A stretch of 37,674 bases of DNA from an uncultured Clostridia bacterium (GCA_947624165.1 CANQJC010000021.1:1-37674), one strand, 5' to 3'; shown: positions 23,053 to 32,807, numbered from the stretch's first letter. The notes: generated by a model not told the origin, from the letters alone. Program-made: numbers and translations.

Positions 23053-23913
23053 ATGATTACGAGAATAATAACGGCGGTTGCCGCGATTGCGGTTTTTGCG
23101 GCGATACTTATCGCGCCGAACGCGGTGTTTACGATCGCGCTTGCGGCGGTAATATTTATGATGCTGTACGAATGCTTCCATGCGACGAAAGCCGACGCGT
23201 TAATGAAAGCGTTCGGTTATTTCGGCGCGGCTTTGATAATCGTGACCGCGCTGTTTTCCGACAGTCTCGCAAATAGATTCCACACATCGGGATCGTCGCT
23301 GTTTATTATCGCGGCGATCGCCGTTTCGATACTGCTTCATATGCTTCTCGTCGTTATACTGCATACAAAGCGCGACTATAAAGACGTTCTTGCAAACGCT
23401 TTCCTTATGTTGTATGCGGTCGTCACGATGGGCTGCGTATGGCTCATGAGGAAATGGTTCGGAACGTCGAGAATGCTTTTGATTTTCGTATGCGCGTGGT
23501 CGTGCGATACGTTCGCATATTTTACGGGACGTTTTTTCGGCAAGCGTAAGCTTATACCGAACGTAAGTCCCAATAAAACCGTCGCGGGTGCGGTAGGCGG
23601 CGTAGTCGGCGCGGTAATCGGCTGCTTTGTTTGCTTGTGCGCGGCTGAGTTTTTCGCGAACAGACGCGAATTTCAAAGCCTTGCCGCGCAGATACCGACG
23701 TTTATCCTATACTCGGCTGTGTTGGGAATATGCGGCGGCGTATGCTCGCAGATAGGAGATCTGGCGGCGTCGGCAGTAAAACGCGATACGGGTATAAAGG
23801 ATTTCGGAAGCATTTTCCCGGGACACGGCGGCTTTATGGACAGATTTGACAGCGTGATGTATATCGCGCCGATACTCCTGATCATATATTATTTTACGGT
23901 GGTAATGCTATAG
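23053..23913 (+). CDS. cdsA: Phosphatidate cytidylyltransferase (CDP-diglyceride synthase)
   Basis: It activates phosphatidic acid with CTP to CDP-diacylglycerol, the branch point of phospholipid synthesis, in the membrane. The 286-residue protein has about eight hydrophobic segments and ends with the family signature KDFGSIFPGHGGFMDRFDSVM. WSCDTFAYFTGRFFGKRKL and SPNKTVAGAVGG are further CdsA features. The start at 23053 is one base after the uppS stop; the GGGGGAG site lies at the uppS end. Earlier in-frame starts fall well inside uppS. Confidence 0.94.
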   Translation: MITRIITAVAAIAVFAAILIAPNAVFTIALAAVIFMMLYECFHATKADALMKAFGYFGAALIIVTALFSDSLANRFHTSGSSLFIIAAIAVSILLHMLLVVILHTKRDYKDVLANAFLMLYAVVTMGCVWLMRKWFGTSRMLLIFVCAWSCDTFAYFTGRFFGKRKLIPNVSPNKTVAGAVGGVVGAVIGCFVCLCAAEFFANRREFQSLAAQIPTFILYSAVLGICGGVCSQIGDLAASAVKRDTGIKDFGSIFPGHGGFMDRFDSVMYIAPILLIIYYFTVVML

Positions 23914-23929
23914 CTTCGGAGGAATGGAA

Positions 23930-25297
23930 ATGGAAAGGTTAAAAAGAAACGTGCCTTGCACGCTTACCGAACGCGTCCTTCAATTCGGCGAGGGTAATTT
24001 CCTTCGCGGATTTGCGGACTGGATGATAGATAAGCTAAATAAGGAAAACGGCGGCGATTACGGCGTGGTACTCGTGCAGCCGATAGACAAGGGACTTGTC
24101 GATACCATTAACGAGCAGGACGGACTGTACAGCTTATATCTGCGCGGACTTCAAAACGGTGAGCGCGTCGAAGAAACGCGCGTCGTAGAATGTATAACGC
24201 GCGGAATAAATCCGTTTAAGGATACGAACGATTTCTTTGAATGTGCAAAAAATCCCGATTTGAGATTTATTATATCAAACACGACCGAAGCGGGAATCGA
24301 ATACAAGCCAAATCAATCGGCTGACGATTTTGCGGACGCAACGTTTCCGGGCAGGCTTGCGATGTTTATGAAGCGTCGTTTTGACTCGGGACTTCCGGGA
24401 TTTATCCTGTTTCCCTGTGAATTGATCGATAAAAACGGAGACAATTTGAAAGAATGTATATTGAAATACAGCCGCGACTGGCGTTACGGTGCGGATTTTG
24501 AGCGGTGGCTGAATGAAGAAAATCACTTCACGAATACGCTCGTGGACAGGATAGTAACGGGTTATCCGCGTGATACGGCAAAGGAAATGGAGGATAATTT
24601 CGGATATCTTGACAGCGTTATCGACACCGCCGAGATATTCCATTTATGGGTGATCGAGGGAGATAAAGCTCTTGCCGACGAGATACCGTTTCATAAAATC
24701 GGCTTGAACGTGCTTTGGACCGACGACGTAACTCCGTACAAAAAACGCAAGGTCCGCATTTTAAACGGCGCGCATACGATGATGGTTCCGGCGGCGTATC
24801 TCGCGGGGCTTGAAACGGTAGGAGAAGCTATGGAGGACGAGCTTGTATTCAAATATATGAATCAAGGTCTTTTTGAGGAGATAATCCCCACGCTCGATTT
24901 GCCAAAGGACGAGCTTGAACGGTTTGCCAACGACGTAACAGAACGATTCAGGAATCCGTTCATCAAGCATTATCTATTGAGTATCGCGCTCAATTCCGTG
25001 TCAAAATTCAAAGTACGCGTGCTGCCGAGCTTAACGCAGTACGTCAAGAAATACGGTGAGGAGCCGAAGAAGCTTGTTTTTTCGCTTGCGGCACTTATTG
25101 CGTTTTACAGAACCGACGCCGCAAACGACGACGCGTCAGTGAAGGAGTTTATGAAGACGTCGCCGCCGGCTGAAATACTGGCGAAAACCGAATACTGGGG
25201 CGAAGATCTATCATATCTTCTGCCGTCCGTCGAGAAACATCTGTCAAAAATAGATAAGGACGGGATCCGCGCGGCAATGGAGGCGGTGACCGAATGA
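23930..25297 (+). CDS. uxaB: Tagaturonate reductase (altronate oxidoreductase)
   Basis: It reduces D-tagaturonate to D-altronate with NADH in galacturonate breakdown. The 455 residues follow the mannitol-dehydrogenase-family pattern: RVLQFGEGNFLRGFADWMIDKL at the NAD-binding start, GLYSLYLRG, ISNTTEAGI, FPCELIDKNGD, the segment KKRKVRILNGAHTMM carrying the family's catalytic lysine, and RFRNPFIKHYLLSIALNS. ATG 23930 is preferred over ATG 23924 because GGAGG ends only one base before the latter. It lies 16 bases after cdsA and its end overlaps uxaA by four bases. It is an unusual neighbour for lipid and isoprenoid genes. Confidence 0.93.
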   Translation: MERLKRNVPCTLTERVLQFGEGNFLRGFADWMIDKLNKENGGDYGVVLVQPIDKGLVDTINEQDGLYSLYLRGLQNGERVEETRVVECITRGINPFKDTNDFFECAKNPDLRFIISNTTEAGIEYKPNQSADDFADATFPGRLAMFMKRRFDSGLPGFILFPCELIDKNGDNLKECILKYSRDWRYGADFERWLNEENHFTNTLVDRIVTGYPRDTAKEMEDNFGYLDSVIDTAEIFHLWVIEGDKALADEIPFHKIGLNVLWTDDVTPYKKRKVRILNGAHTMMVPAAYLAGLETVGEAMEDELVFKYMNQGLFEEIIPTLDLPKDELERFANDVTERFRNPFIKHYLLSIALNSVSKFKVRVLPSLTQYVKKYGEEPKKLVFSLAALIAFYRTDAANDDASVKEFMKTSPPAEILAKTEYWGEDLSYLLPSVEKHLSKIDKDGIRAAMEAVTE

Positions 25298-26706
25298 AGC
25301 GGATAAAGATACACGACCGAGACAATGTTGCCGTCTTGCTTGAGGGCGAATATGCCGGACATAAAATTGCGCTTACCGATATCAAAGCGGGCGAAAACGT
25401 CATAAAATACGGTTATCCGATCGGTCGCGCTGCGGAGGATATACCCGCGGGGGCGCATGTTCACACGCACAACATAAAGACAAATCTTTCCGGCATAGTC
25501 GATTATACATACGAGCCGACAGCGTTTGATATGCCCGCGCCGCAGAAACGTTCCTTCATGGGCTATCGACGTAAAGACGGACGCGTGGGGATACGCAACG
25601 AGATTTGGATCATAAATACTGTCGGGTGCGTGAATAAAACGTCGGAAATACTTGCGCGCGAGGGTAATAAGCTATATGCGGACAAATGCGGCGGCATTTT
25701 CTCCTTTCCGCATCCGTTCGGATGTTCACAGCTCGGCGACGATCAGAAAACGACGCAGCTTATATTAAAGGGACTTGTGAATCACCCGAACGCGGCGGGC
25801 GTACTCGTTCTCGGACTGGGCTGCGAAAACAATAATATACCTGTTTTTCGCGAAATACTCGGTGAAACCGATCCGAACCGCGTAAAATTTATGAGTACGC
25901 AGGAGAATGACGACGAAATCGCGGAGGGGCTGCGCTTGATCGGCGAGCTTGCGAAGTACGCTTCAGAGCAAAAACGCTCGGAGTGCGATATGTCGGAGCT
26001 TGTTATAGGCTTAAAATGCGGCGGCAGCGACGGATTTTCGGGACTTACCGCCAATCCGCTCATAGGCAGACTTTCGGACAGGATAATTGCGTCCGGCGGG
26101 AGCACGGTCCTTACCGAGGTGCCGGAGATGTTCGGCGCGGAATCAATTTTGATGAACCGCTGCGCCGACGAAGAGACGTTTAAAAAAACTGTGTCGCTCA
26201 TAAATGATTTCAAGGAATATTTCATGCGTCATAATCAGACGGTGTACGAAAATCCGTCTCCGGGGAATAAGAGGGGCGGAATTTCGACGCTGGAGGATAA
26301 ATCGCTCGGCTGCGTACAGAAATCCGGCAGCGCGCCCGTGGTCGACGTGCTCGGGATCGGCGAGCCGGTCGTAAAAAAGGGATTGAATCTATTGACGGGA
26401 CCAGGTAACGATATAGTCGCGGTCACGAATCTGACCGCGTCGCTCTGCCATATGATATTGTTTTCCACGGGACGCGGTACGCCTGTCGGCGCGCCCGTGC
26501 CTACGGTGAAGATAGCGACAAATTCAGCTTTGGCGGGCAGAAAGCCGCATTGGATAGATTTCAACGCGGGAGAGATATTAAACGGAGCGGAGCTGACGGA
26601 CGAGCTTTTCGATTACGTCGCGGCGGTCGCTTCGGGTGAGGAAACGAACAATGAAAAGCACGGTTACAGAGAAATTTCTATTTTTAAGGATGGCGTGGTA
26701 CTGTAA
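25294..26706 (+). CDS. uxaA: Altronate dehydratase
   Basis: It dehydrates D-altronate to 2-keto-3-deoxygluconate, the step after UxaB. The 470-residue protein carries both parts of the family: an N-terminal SAF-type domain (about 1-75, with GAHVHTHNIKTNLSG) and the large C-terminal UxaA domain with VGCVNKTSEILA, HPFGCSQLGDD, GLGCENNNIP, LKCGGSDGFSGLTANP and STGRGTPVGAP. ATG overlaps the uxaB stop (ATGA) with GGAGG ten bases upstream. UxaC, KdgK and KdgA are not in the window. Confidence 0.94.
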   Translation: MKRIKIHDRDNVAVLLEGEYAGHKIALTDIKAGENVIKYGYPIGRAAEDIPAGAHVHTHNIKTNLSGIVDYTYEPTAFDMPAPQKRSFMGYRRKDGRVGIRNEIWIINTVGCVNKTSEILAREGNKLYADKCGGIFSFPHPFGCSQLGDDQKTTQLILKGLVNHPNAAGVLVLGLGCENNNIPVFREILGETDPNRVKFMSTQENDDEIAEGLRLIGELAKYASEQKRSECDMSELVIGLKCGGSDGFSGLTANPLIGRLSDRIIASGGSTVLTEVPEMFGAESILMNRCADEETFKKTVSLINDFKEYFMRHNQTVYENPSPGNKRGGISTLEDKSLGCVQKSGSAPVVDVLGIGEPVVKKGLNLLTGPGNDIVAVTNLTASLCHMILFSTGRGTPVGAPVPTVKIATNSALAGRKPHWIDFNAGEILNGAELTDELFDYVAAVASGEETNNEKHGYREISIFKDGVVL

Positions 26707-26763
26707 TTCGTTACGCATCGAAAAATAATAAATTTTTCGCATAATCGGTAAATTTTTGACCTA

Positions 26764-26772
26764 TGTTAAAAT
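26764..26772 (+). promoter_or_regulatory. Possible extended -10 promoter of the dxr cluster
   Basis: TGT directly before TAAAAT (26767-26772) forms an extended -10. No convincing -35 is seen at 17 bases. The 105-base gap after uxaA, against the tight packing elsewhere, supports a new transcript here. Confidence 0.45.
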
Positions 26773-26811
26773 AAGGCACATAAAGCCGTGCGGAAGGAGT
26801 ACAATAATTTT

Positions 26812-27978
26812 ATGGAAAATAACGCTGAGTTTGAACATAAAATATCAGTATTAGGCTCGACAGGGTCTATCGGTACGCAAACTCTGGCTATTGCGCGTGA
26901 ATATAAGGGCATCGTCATAGAAGCTCTTTCAGCACATTCCAATATCGATTTGCTTGAAAAGCAGGCGAGGGAGTTTAAGCCGAAAACCGTATGCGTAACG
27001 GACGAAAAAGGGGCTAAGGAATTAAAAATCCGTCTTGCAGACACGAATACTAAGGTGCTTTCCGGCAAGGATGGGCTTATCGGCGCGGCATGCGAAAAAA
27101 ACGCGAAGACGATCGTTACCGCCGTAGTTGGTATTTCGGGGCTTGAGCCGACGATAGAAGCGATAAAAGCAAAGAAAAACATCGCGCTTGCGAACAAGGA
27201 AACGCTTGTTACGGGAGGACATATCGTAACGCGTCTCGCAAGGGAAAACGGAGTAAAGATTTTGCCTGTTGACAGTGAGCACAGCGCGATTTTTCAGTCG
27301 CTTGAGGGCTGCCGCAGCAAAAACGAAATAAAAAGAATATTGCTCACCGCGTCGGGCGGACCGTTTTTCGGCAAAAAACGTGACGACCTGCGGAATATAA
27401 CTCCCAAACAGGCTCTCAAACATCCGAACTGGAATATGGGCGCGAAGGTTACGATAGATTCCTCCACGCTTGTCAATAAGGGACTTGAAGTTATCGAGGC
27501 GAGGTGGCTGTTTGACACTCAAAATATCAAAGTGCTCATTCACAGACAAAGCGTTGTTCATTCCATGGTCGAATTTATAGATAACGGCATAATCGCGCAG
27601 CTCGGCGCGCCTGACATGCGTTTGCCGATACAGTACGCGCTTACTTATCCGTCGAGACTTAAGATGAAGGGGAATGAGCTTGATCTTATTGATTATTCGC
27701 CGCTCACGTTCGAGGAACCCGACACAAACACTTTCAGCGCGCTTGATCTTGCGTATGACGCGCTAAAAAAAGGCGGCGGCGCGCCGGCTGTGTTTAACGG
27801 CGCGGACGAAGCGGCAGTCGAGATGTTTCTGAACGGCAAAATATCGTATCTCGATATAGCGGATGCGATAGCCGCGGCAATGGACGCAATAAAAACGCGT
27901 GAGGATCCGTCTCTTGATGAAATACTGGAGACAGACAGAGCGGCAAAGGAATTTGTAAGAAGACATTATATTTCATAG
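26812..27978 (+). CDS. dxr: 1-deoxy-D-xylulose 5-phosphate reductoisomerase
   Basis: It makes 2-C-methyl-D-erythritol 4-phosphate, the committed step of the MEP isoprenoid pathway, using NADPH and a divalent metal. From ATG 26812 the protein has 388 residues, with the NADPH loop SVLGSTGSIGTQT, ALANKETLVTGG, the metal-site segment PVDSEHSAIFQSLEG, LTASGGPFF, HPNWNMGAKVTIDSSTLVNKGLEVIEARWLF and HRQSVVHSMVEF. AAGGAG lies upstream of that ATG; the in-frame GTG at 26788 precedes the site. rseP follows 12 bases later. Confidence 0.96.
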   Translation: MENNAEFEHKISVLGSTGSIGTQTLAIAREYKGIVIEALSAHSNIDLLEKQAREFKPKTVCVTDEKGAKELKIRLADTNTKVLSGKDGLIGAACEKNAKTIVTAVVGISGLEPTIEAIKAKKNIALANKETLVTGGHIVTRLARENGVKILPVDSEHSAIFQSLEGCRSKNEIKRILLTASGGPFFGKKRDDLRNITPKQALKHPNWNMGAKVTIDSSTLVNKGLEVIEARWLFDTQNIKVLIHRQSVVHSMVEFIDNGIIAQLGAPDMRLPIQYALTYPSRLKMKGNELDLIDYSPLTFEEPDTNTFSALDLAYDALKKGGGAPAVFNGADEAAVEMFLNGKISYLDIADAIAAAMDAIKTREDPSLDEILETDRAAKEFVRRHYIS

Positions 27979-27990
27979 GAGGCAAAATAA

Positions 27991-29145
27991 TTGGTAACGG
28001 CGATTGTATCGATAGTTATGTTTCTTGTCATGATCTCGCTGCATGAATTCGGGCATTTTATGGCGGCAAAGCTTTTGAATTTCAAGGTGGATGAATTTTC
28101 AATAGGTATGGGACCTGCGATATTCAAAAGAAAAAAAGGCGAAACGCAGTATTCATTGAGAGTCTTGCCGCTTGGCGGTTACTGTAAGTTTGACGAGGGA
28201 GAAGATACTGAAAATTCGGATCCCAGAGCCTTTGCCAACCAGAAAACATGGAAGCGGCTTATCGTGCTTACGGCAGGGGGCGTAGTCAATATAATTCTCG
28301 GCTTTGTTTTGTTTGTGCTTATCGTACCGTGTGTTTCGCCGGTCAGCACAAATGTTATAGACACGATCGCCGAGCACAGTTATATCGAGGATTCTGGACT
28401 GATGAGCGGCGACGAGATCATTGATATAAACGGCTCTCACGTCGGTTTCTACAACGACATAGAACTTTTCAAGCAAAATGCCGATAAAGACGAGGACATA
28501 ACCGTTACGGTAAAACGCGGCGGCGAAAAGCTGAAATTTACGTTTAAGCTGTCCGAGCAATATGTGGAACAGATTTACGGCGAGGACGGTATTCAAATAA
28601 ACAATACGATAAACGGTTATACTACGGGTCGCTTTGTGAATTATTCGGAAGAAATACCCAAAAACGATGCTCTCGTCGGTGAAACGCGTACCGCGTCGGG
28701 TTATATACTCGGTTTTGTCCCCAAGGCGAAGGATATAAATATTTTTAACGTATGGGGCGAGGCGTTGAATCAAACGCGTTTCGTCGTCAAGCTTGTGTAT
28801 CAGTCGTTCTGGCAGATGATAACCGGCAGGATAGGCGTTGAGGAAATGTCGGGTCCGGTCGGTATCGTCAGCGAAGTGAACAACGCCGTAAATTCAGGGT
28901 CGAGAAGCTGGCTTTCCGTATTGAATCTTATCGCCCTTTTGACGATAAATCTGGGAATTTTCAACCTTCTTCCGATACCCGCGCTTGACGGAGGACGCAT
29001 ACTTTTCGTGCTGATAGAAATGATAAGAAGAAAACCGATACCGCCGGAAAAGGAAGGATTGGTACATGCGGCGGGTATGCTCCTTTTGCTGCTGTTCGTT
29101 CTGTTTGTGTCGTTTAACGATATAATGCGTCTTATAACAAAATAA
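27991..29145 (+). CDS. rseP: RseP-type site-2 intramembrane metalloprotease
   Basis: A membrane zinc protease that cuts transmembrane anchors of regulators. The 384-residue protein has HEFGH at residues 18-22 in the first membrane helix, the second ligand motif LDGGR near residue 333 and a PDZ domain in the middle ([17 protein letters not shown]). Three further hydrophobic helices are visible, two of them at the C-terminus. The start is TTG with AGGAGG eight bases upstream. Its position between dxr and ispG is conserved in Firmicutes. The substrate is not shown by the sequence; an anti-sigma factor or signal-peptide remnants are family possibilities. Confidence 0.94.
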   Translation: MVTAIVSIVMFLVMISLHEFGHFMAAKLLNFKVDEFSIGMGPAIFKRKKGETQYSLRVLPLGGYCKFDEGEDTENSDPRAFANQKTWKRLIVLTAGGVVNIILGFVLFVLIVPCVSPVSTNVIDTIAEHSYIEDSGLMSGDEIIDINGSHVGFYNDIELFKQNADKDEDITVTVKRGGEKLKFTFKLSEQYVEQIYGEDGIQINNTINGYTTGRFVNYSEEIPKNDALVGETRTASGYILGFVPKAKDINIFNVWGEALNQTRFVVKLVYQSFWQMITGRIGVEEMSGPVGIVSEVNNAVNSGSRSWLSVLNLIALLTINLGIFNLLPIPALDGGRILFVLIEMIRRKPIPPEKEGLVHAAGMLLLLLFVLFVSFNDIMRLITK

Positions 29146-29191
29146 ATACAATAGGTCGTTTTCGATTCGACGACGACAAAGGAGTTATTAT

Positions 29192-30232
29192 ATGAAAACA
29201 CGAGTAGTAAATATCGGAGGAGTAAAGATAGGCGGCGGCAACCCGATCGCGATACAGTCCATGTGCAATACGGACACGCGCGACGTAAACGCGACGGTCG
29301 AGCAGATAGCGACGCTCACCGACGCAGGATGTGAGATCATCCGCGTAGCCGTGCCGGACATGGAAGCGGCGCAGGCTGTCGGAGAAATAAAAAAAAGGAT
29401 CTCGATACCGCTTGTCGCAGATATCCATTTTGATTACCGTCTCGCTCTCGAATGTATCAGGAACGGAGCGGATAAGGTAAGGATAAATCCCGGTAACATA
29501 GGCGGCACGGACAGAGTAAAAAAGGTTGTCGAAGCAGCAAAGGAACGCTGCATCCCGATACGGATCGGCGTAAACGGCGGCTCGCTCGAGAAGCGTCTTT
29601 TACAGAAATACGGCGGCGTGACTGCGGACGCGCTTGTTGAGAGCGCGGCGGGGCATATCGCGATTTTAAAGGATTTGGATTTTGACAATATAGTCGTGTC
29701 GATAAAGGTTTCCGATGTTCCGACAATGATAGACGCGTACCGCAAATTCAGCAAAGCGAGCAGTATTCCGCTTCACATCGGCGTTACGGAAGCTGGTACG
29801 CTGCGCTCAGGCACAATTAAATCGGCTGTCGGAATAGGCGCGCTTTTGGCGGAAGGAATAGGAGATACAATGCGCGTGTCGCTTACAGCCGATCCCGTGG
29901 AGGAAATTTACGCCGCTTATGACATACAAAGGGTATTGGGATTGAGAAAAGAAAACGCGGAGGTAATTTCATGTCCGACCTGCGGCAGGACCCGCATTGA
30001 CCTTATTCCTATTGCCAACGAGGTCGAAAGACGCGCGCGTTCGCTTAAGAAGAATATAAAAATCGCGGTCATGGGCTGCGCGGTGAACGGACCGGGTGAA
30101 GCGCGCGAAGCGGATATCGGCATAGCGGGCGGCGACGGCGAAGGACTTATATTCAAAAAGGGCGAGATTGTAAAAAAAGTAAGCGAGGACGCTATTGTGG
30201 ACGAGCTTATGGCGGAAATAGAAAAATTATGA
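29192..30232 (+). CDS. ispG: 4-hydroxy-3-methylbut-2-en-1-yl diphosphate synthase
   Basis: A 4Fe-4S enzyme that converts methylerythritol cyclodiphosphate to HMBPP in the MEP pathway. The 346 residues show the TIM-barrel start [36 protein letters not shown] and RIGVNGGSL. The cluster cysteines are Cys261 and Cys264 ([12 protein letters not shown]) and Cys296 ([12 protein letters not shown]). AAAGGAG precedes the ATG. It is the second MEP gene of the cluster. Confidence 0.97.
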   Translation: MKTRVVNIGGVKIGGGNPIAIQSMCNTDTRDVNATVEQIATLTDAGCEIIRVAVPDMEAAQAVGEIKKRISIPLVADIHFDYRLALECIRNGADKVRINPGNIGGTDRVKKVVEAAKERCIPIRIGVNGGSLEKRLLQKYGGVTADALVESAAGHIAILKDLDFDNIVVSIKVSDVPTMIDAYRKFSKASSIPLHIGVTEAGTLRSGTIKSAVGIGALLAEGIGDTMRVSLTADPVEEIYAAYDIQRVLGLRKENAEVISCPTCGRTRIDLIPIANEVERRARSLKKNIKIAVMGCAVNGPGEAREADIGIAGGDGEGLIFKKGEIVKKVSEDAIVDELMAEIEKL

Positions 30233-30256
30233 TTACATATACAAGGAGGGTGAAAA

Positions 30257-30691
30257 ATGAAAAAATACCTTATTATAAACGGAGTAAATCTTAATATGCT
30301 CGGGATACGTGAGCCGGAGATATACGGGGATTCCACTCTTTCCGATTTGGAAAATAAAGTATCGGCAAGAGCGGACGAGCTTGGAGTTTCCGCAGACTTT
30401 TTTCAGAGTAACTTCGAGGGCGAAATCGTGGAAAAAATTCACGCCGCGTTGGGAGTATACGACGGAATAATAATAAATCCCGGTGCGTTCACGCACTATT
30501 CCTATGCGATACGCGACGCGTTTGCTTCGGTAAAAATACCGGCGATAGAAGTGCATATTTCCAATATACATAAGCGCGAGAAATTTCGTCATACGTCCGT
30601 TATCGCGCCGGAGTGCGAGGGACAGATATGCGGATTGGGCTTCAAGGGATATGAACTTGCATTGGAGGCACTTGTATGCAGAAAAGAGTAG
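30257..30691 (+). CDS. aroQ: 3-dehydroquinate dehydratase, type II
   Basis: It dehydrates 3-dehydroquinate in the shikimate pathway. The 144-residue protein has ING(V)NLNMLGIREPEIYG with the catalytic Tyr, FFQSNFEGEIVEKIH, NPGAFTHYSYAIRDA and EVHISNIHKREKFRHTSVI with the catalytic His, all type II features. GGAGGGTG lies eight bases before the ATG. Its 3' end overlaps the peptidase gene by 16 bases. Confidence 0.96.
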   Translation: MKKYLIINGVNLNMLGIREPEIYGDSTLSDLENKVSARADELGVSADFFQSNFEGEIVEKIHAALGVYDGIIINPGAFTHYSYAIRDAFASVKIPAIEVHISNIHKREKFRHTSVIAPECEGQICGLGFKGYELALEALVCRKE

Positions 30692-31728
30692 ACGCGCTGC
30701 GCGAACGGCTTCACGACAATGAAGCGGCCTTCATTTCGGGATATCCGAATATTTTTTATTACAGCGGCTTCACTTCTCCCGACGCTTATCTTCTTATTTC
30801 TCATGACGCGCAGTATATTATTACCGATTCGCGTTACACTATCCAGGCGCGCGTTCAGGCCGACGGTTTTGAGCTTTTTGACGTAAAGGACGGTTTCGAA
30901 AGAGTTTTTTCGAAGATCAACGCGAAGTATATAGGCTTTGAGGAAAACGCCATGAGCGTCCGTGAATATAAAAAACTGCGTACAAAGCTTGGTGAAAACC
31001 GTGACTTCGTGGAGATGAACAAGCTGATAAGTGAACAGCGTAAAATTAAAGACAAGGATGAAATAAATAAAATATCCGAAGCGGAGCGTATAGGCGACGA
31101 AGCTTTTTTGCATACGCTGAAAAAAATCAAAGCGGGAGTAAGCGAAAAGGAGATCGCGCTTGATTTGGAAATTTTTATGAAAAAGCAAGGCGCGTTGTCT
31201 TTGTCGTTTGAAACGATCGTCGCTTCGGGGGCGCGTTCGGCGATGCCGCACGGCGTTGCTTCGGATAAGATAATTGAAAACGGAGATCTGTTAACTCTCG
31301 ATTTCGGCTGTATATTTGAGGGCTACTGCTCCGATATGACAAGGACTATCGTTGTCGGTAAAGCCGACGAAATGCAGAAGAGTATATACAACACCGTTTT
31401 AAAGGCGCAGGAAGCCGCTATCGGTGCGGCGCGCGAAGGCACTCCATGCGACAAGGTAGACGAAGCGGCGCGCAGTATAATAAACGACGCCGGTTACGGC
31501 AAGAATTTCGGACACGGTCTGGGACACGGCGTAGGGATAGAAATACACGAATCTCCGTCGTTTACGCCGCGCTGTTCGGAAAAACTGAGGGACGGTCATG
31601 TTATAACGGTTGAACCGGGGATATACGTAGACGGTTTCGGCGGCGTTCGTATAGAAGATTTGATAGTCATAGAAAACGGCGTTGCGAGAAATCTTACACA
31701 TGCCCCGAAAGAACTTATAGAGCTTTAA
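30676..31728 (+). CDS. M24-family aminopeptidase (Xaa-Pro type)
   Basis: A metallopeptidase of the creatinase/aminopeptidase P fold, probably removing N-terminal residues before proline. Of 350 residues, about 1-125 form the N-terminal creatinase-type domain. The catalytic domain holds the metal ligands Asp209, Asp220, His284, Glu313 and Glu327 (LDFGCIFEGYCSDMTRT, GHGLGHGVGIEIHESP, TVEPGIY, VRIEDL). GGAGG before the ATG lies inside the aroQ end, so translation is coupled. In many Firmicutes an M24 gene precedes efp; here a terminator follows instead. Confidence 0.93.
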   Translation: MQKRVDALRERLHDNEAAFISGYPNIFYYSGFTSPDAYLLISHDAQYIITDSRYTIQARVQADGFELFDVKDGFERVFSKINAKYIGFEENAMSVREYKKLRTKLGENRDFVEMNKLISEQRKIKDKDEINKISEAERIGDEAFLHTLKKIKAGVSEKEIALDLEIFMKKQGALSLSFETIVASGARSAMPHGVASDKIIENGDLLTLDFGCIFEGYCSDMTRTIVVGKADEMQKSIYNTVLKAQEAAIGAAREGTPCDKVDEAARSIINDAGYGKNFGHGLGHGVGIEIHESPSFTPRCSEKLRDGHVITVEPGIYVDGFGGVRIEDLIVIENGVARNLTHAPKELIEL

Positions 31729-31739
31729 ACGAGGAAAAA

Positions 31740-31757
31740 GACGCCCGAACGGGCGTC
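31740..31757. terminator. Bidirectional terminator between the M24 peptidase and spoIVB
   Basis: GACGCCCG (31740-31747) and CGGGCGTC (31750-31757) form a GC-rich stem. On the minus strand TTTTT follows directly; on the plus strand ATTTTT follows. It serves the two convergent genes. Confidence 0.9.
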
Positions 31758-31762
31758 ATTTT

Positions 31763-32752
31763 TCATATATCCGCATGAGATTCCGCGTCGATCATTGATT
31801 GTGCGATCGTGCCGTAACCTCTCTTGGGATTGTTGACAAGAACATGCGTCACCGCTCCGATAAGTCTCCCGTTTTGAATTATCGGCGAGCCGCTCATTCC
31901 CTGGACGATCCCGCCCGATTTCTCCAGCAGCGTGCTGTCGGTTATTTCTATCACAAGTTCCTTGTCTGCGTCGTCGGTGATTTTGCTTATTCTTATCGAA
32001 TATTTTTCGGGCTTTACGGTAAACGCATCGGATAATATATACGCATCGCCCGTTTTTATTTCGTTGGCGGGCGCGACGCTTACCGCGCCGCCGAGGACCG
32101 AAAATTCATCTGATTCGGCTTTGCCGAATATTCCGACCTCGGAATTTAAATAAACGCTGCCTATTTTATCGTTTTCAAATACGCCGTTTATTTCCCCGGG
32201 TTCGCCTTTCTTGCTTTTTGCGACCGATAAAATGTCGCAGCTAAGAATATTACCCGACCTGACGGATAAAATATTACCGGTATCTACGTCGTTTACCGAA
32301 TGACCGAGCGCGGCAAAATTTTTTGTGGAAGGATTATAGTAAGTGACCGTGCCTATACCGGCTGCGCTGTCACGAACCCATAATCCGAGACGGTAAACAT
32401 TATCCTCCGCGAGCGCGGGTACGGCATAAACCTCTATTTCGCGGTTTCCCCGCGTTATGCCGAGCGTCACCCCTTCGGGATGCACGTTTACGATCTCGCT
32501 CAGTTCCTCGGAGGACGCCGCGCGTTTGCCGTTCACTTCTTTTATCCTGTCGTTTATTTTTATGCCGCTGTCCCGCGCGGCGTTTTTTCCGTTGACGTCC
32601 GTTGTACCGACGACAAGCAGTCCGTCCGTAAACAAGCGTATCCCGACGGCTTTTCCTATCGGAATTACCTTTATATCGTCCGCATATGCGGATTGGATTA
32701 AACACATACTTATTATGAAGCACAGAAATATATTAAAGGAAAATTTTTTCAA
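31763..32752 (-). CDS. spoIVB: SpoIVB serine peptidase (sporulation, family S55)
   Basis: In spore formers it is exported from the forespore and triggers sigma-K processing by cutting SpoIVFA. The 329-residue protein has an N-terminal membrane anchor or signal (about 3-23), a PDZ domain (about 30-110, with DSGIKINDRIKEVNGK) and the S55 peptidase domain with His151 in ALGHSV and the Ser287 motif GMSGSPIIQNGRLIGAVTHVLVN. It is shorter than the Bacillus protein of about 425 residues. The start is TTG with AAAGGTGGTGG upstream. It stands alone: spo0A, its usual downstream neighbour, is not adjacent. Its presence argues that the organism makes endospores. Confidence 0.93.
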   Translation of the reverse strand: MKKFSFNIFLCFIISMCLIQSAYADDIKVIPIGKAVGIRLFTDGLLVVGTTDVNGKNAARDSGIKINDRIKEVNGKRAASSEELSEIVNVHPEGVTLGITRGNREIEVYAVPALAEDNVYRLGLWVRDSAAGIGTVTYYNPSTKNFAALGHSVNDVDTGNILSVRSGNILSCDILSVAKSKKGEPGEINGVFENDKIGSVYLNSEVGIFGKAESDEFSVLGGAVSVAPANEIKTGDAYILSDAFTVKPEKYSIRISKITDDADKELVIEITDSTLLEKSGGIVQGMSGSPIIQNGRLIGAVTHVLVNNPKRGYGTIAQSMIDAESHADI

Positions 32753-32777
32753 AATACACCACCACCTTTCACAAGTT

Positions 32778-32807
32778 TAAATTGACCGAAAGCAATATTG
32801 TTTATAC
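32778..32807 (-). promoter_or_regulatory. Possible forespore (sigma-F/G-type) promoter of spoIVB
   Basis: On the minus strand GTATA (32807-32803), a 15-base gap and GGTCAATTTA (32787-32778) fit the sigma-F pattern GYWTA / GGNNANANTN with one mismatch. It lies about 25 bases before the TTG start. SpoIVB is known to be made in the forespore, which supports this. The rest of the 32753-33010 gap shows only AT-rich DNA. Confidence 0.35.
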
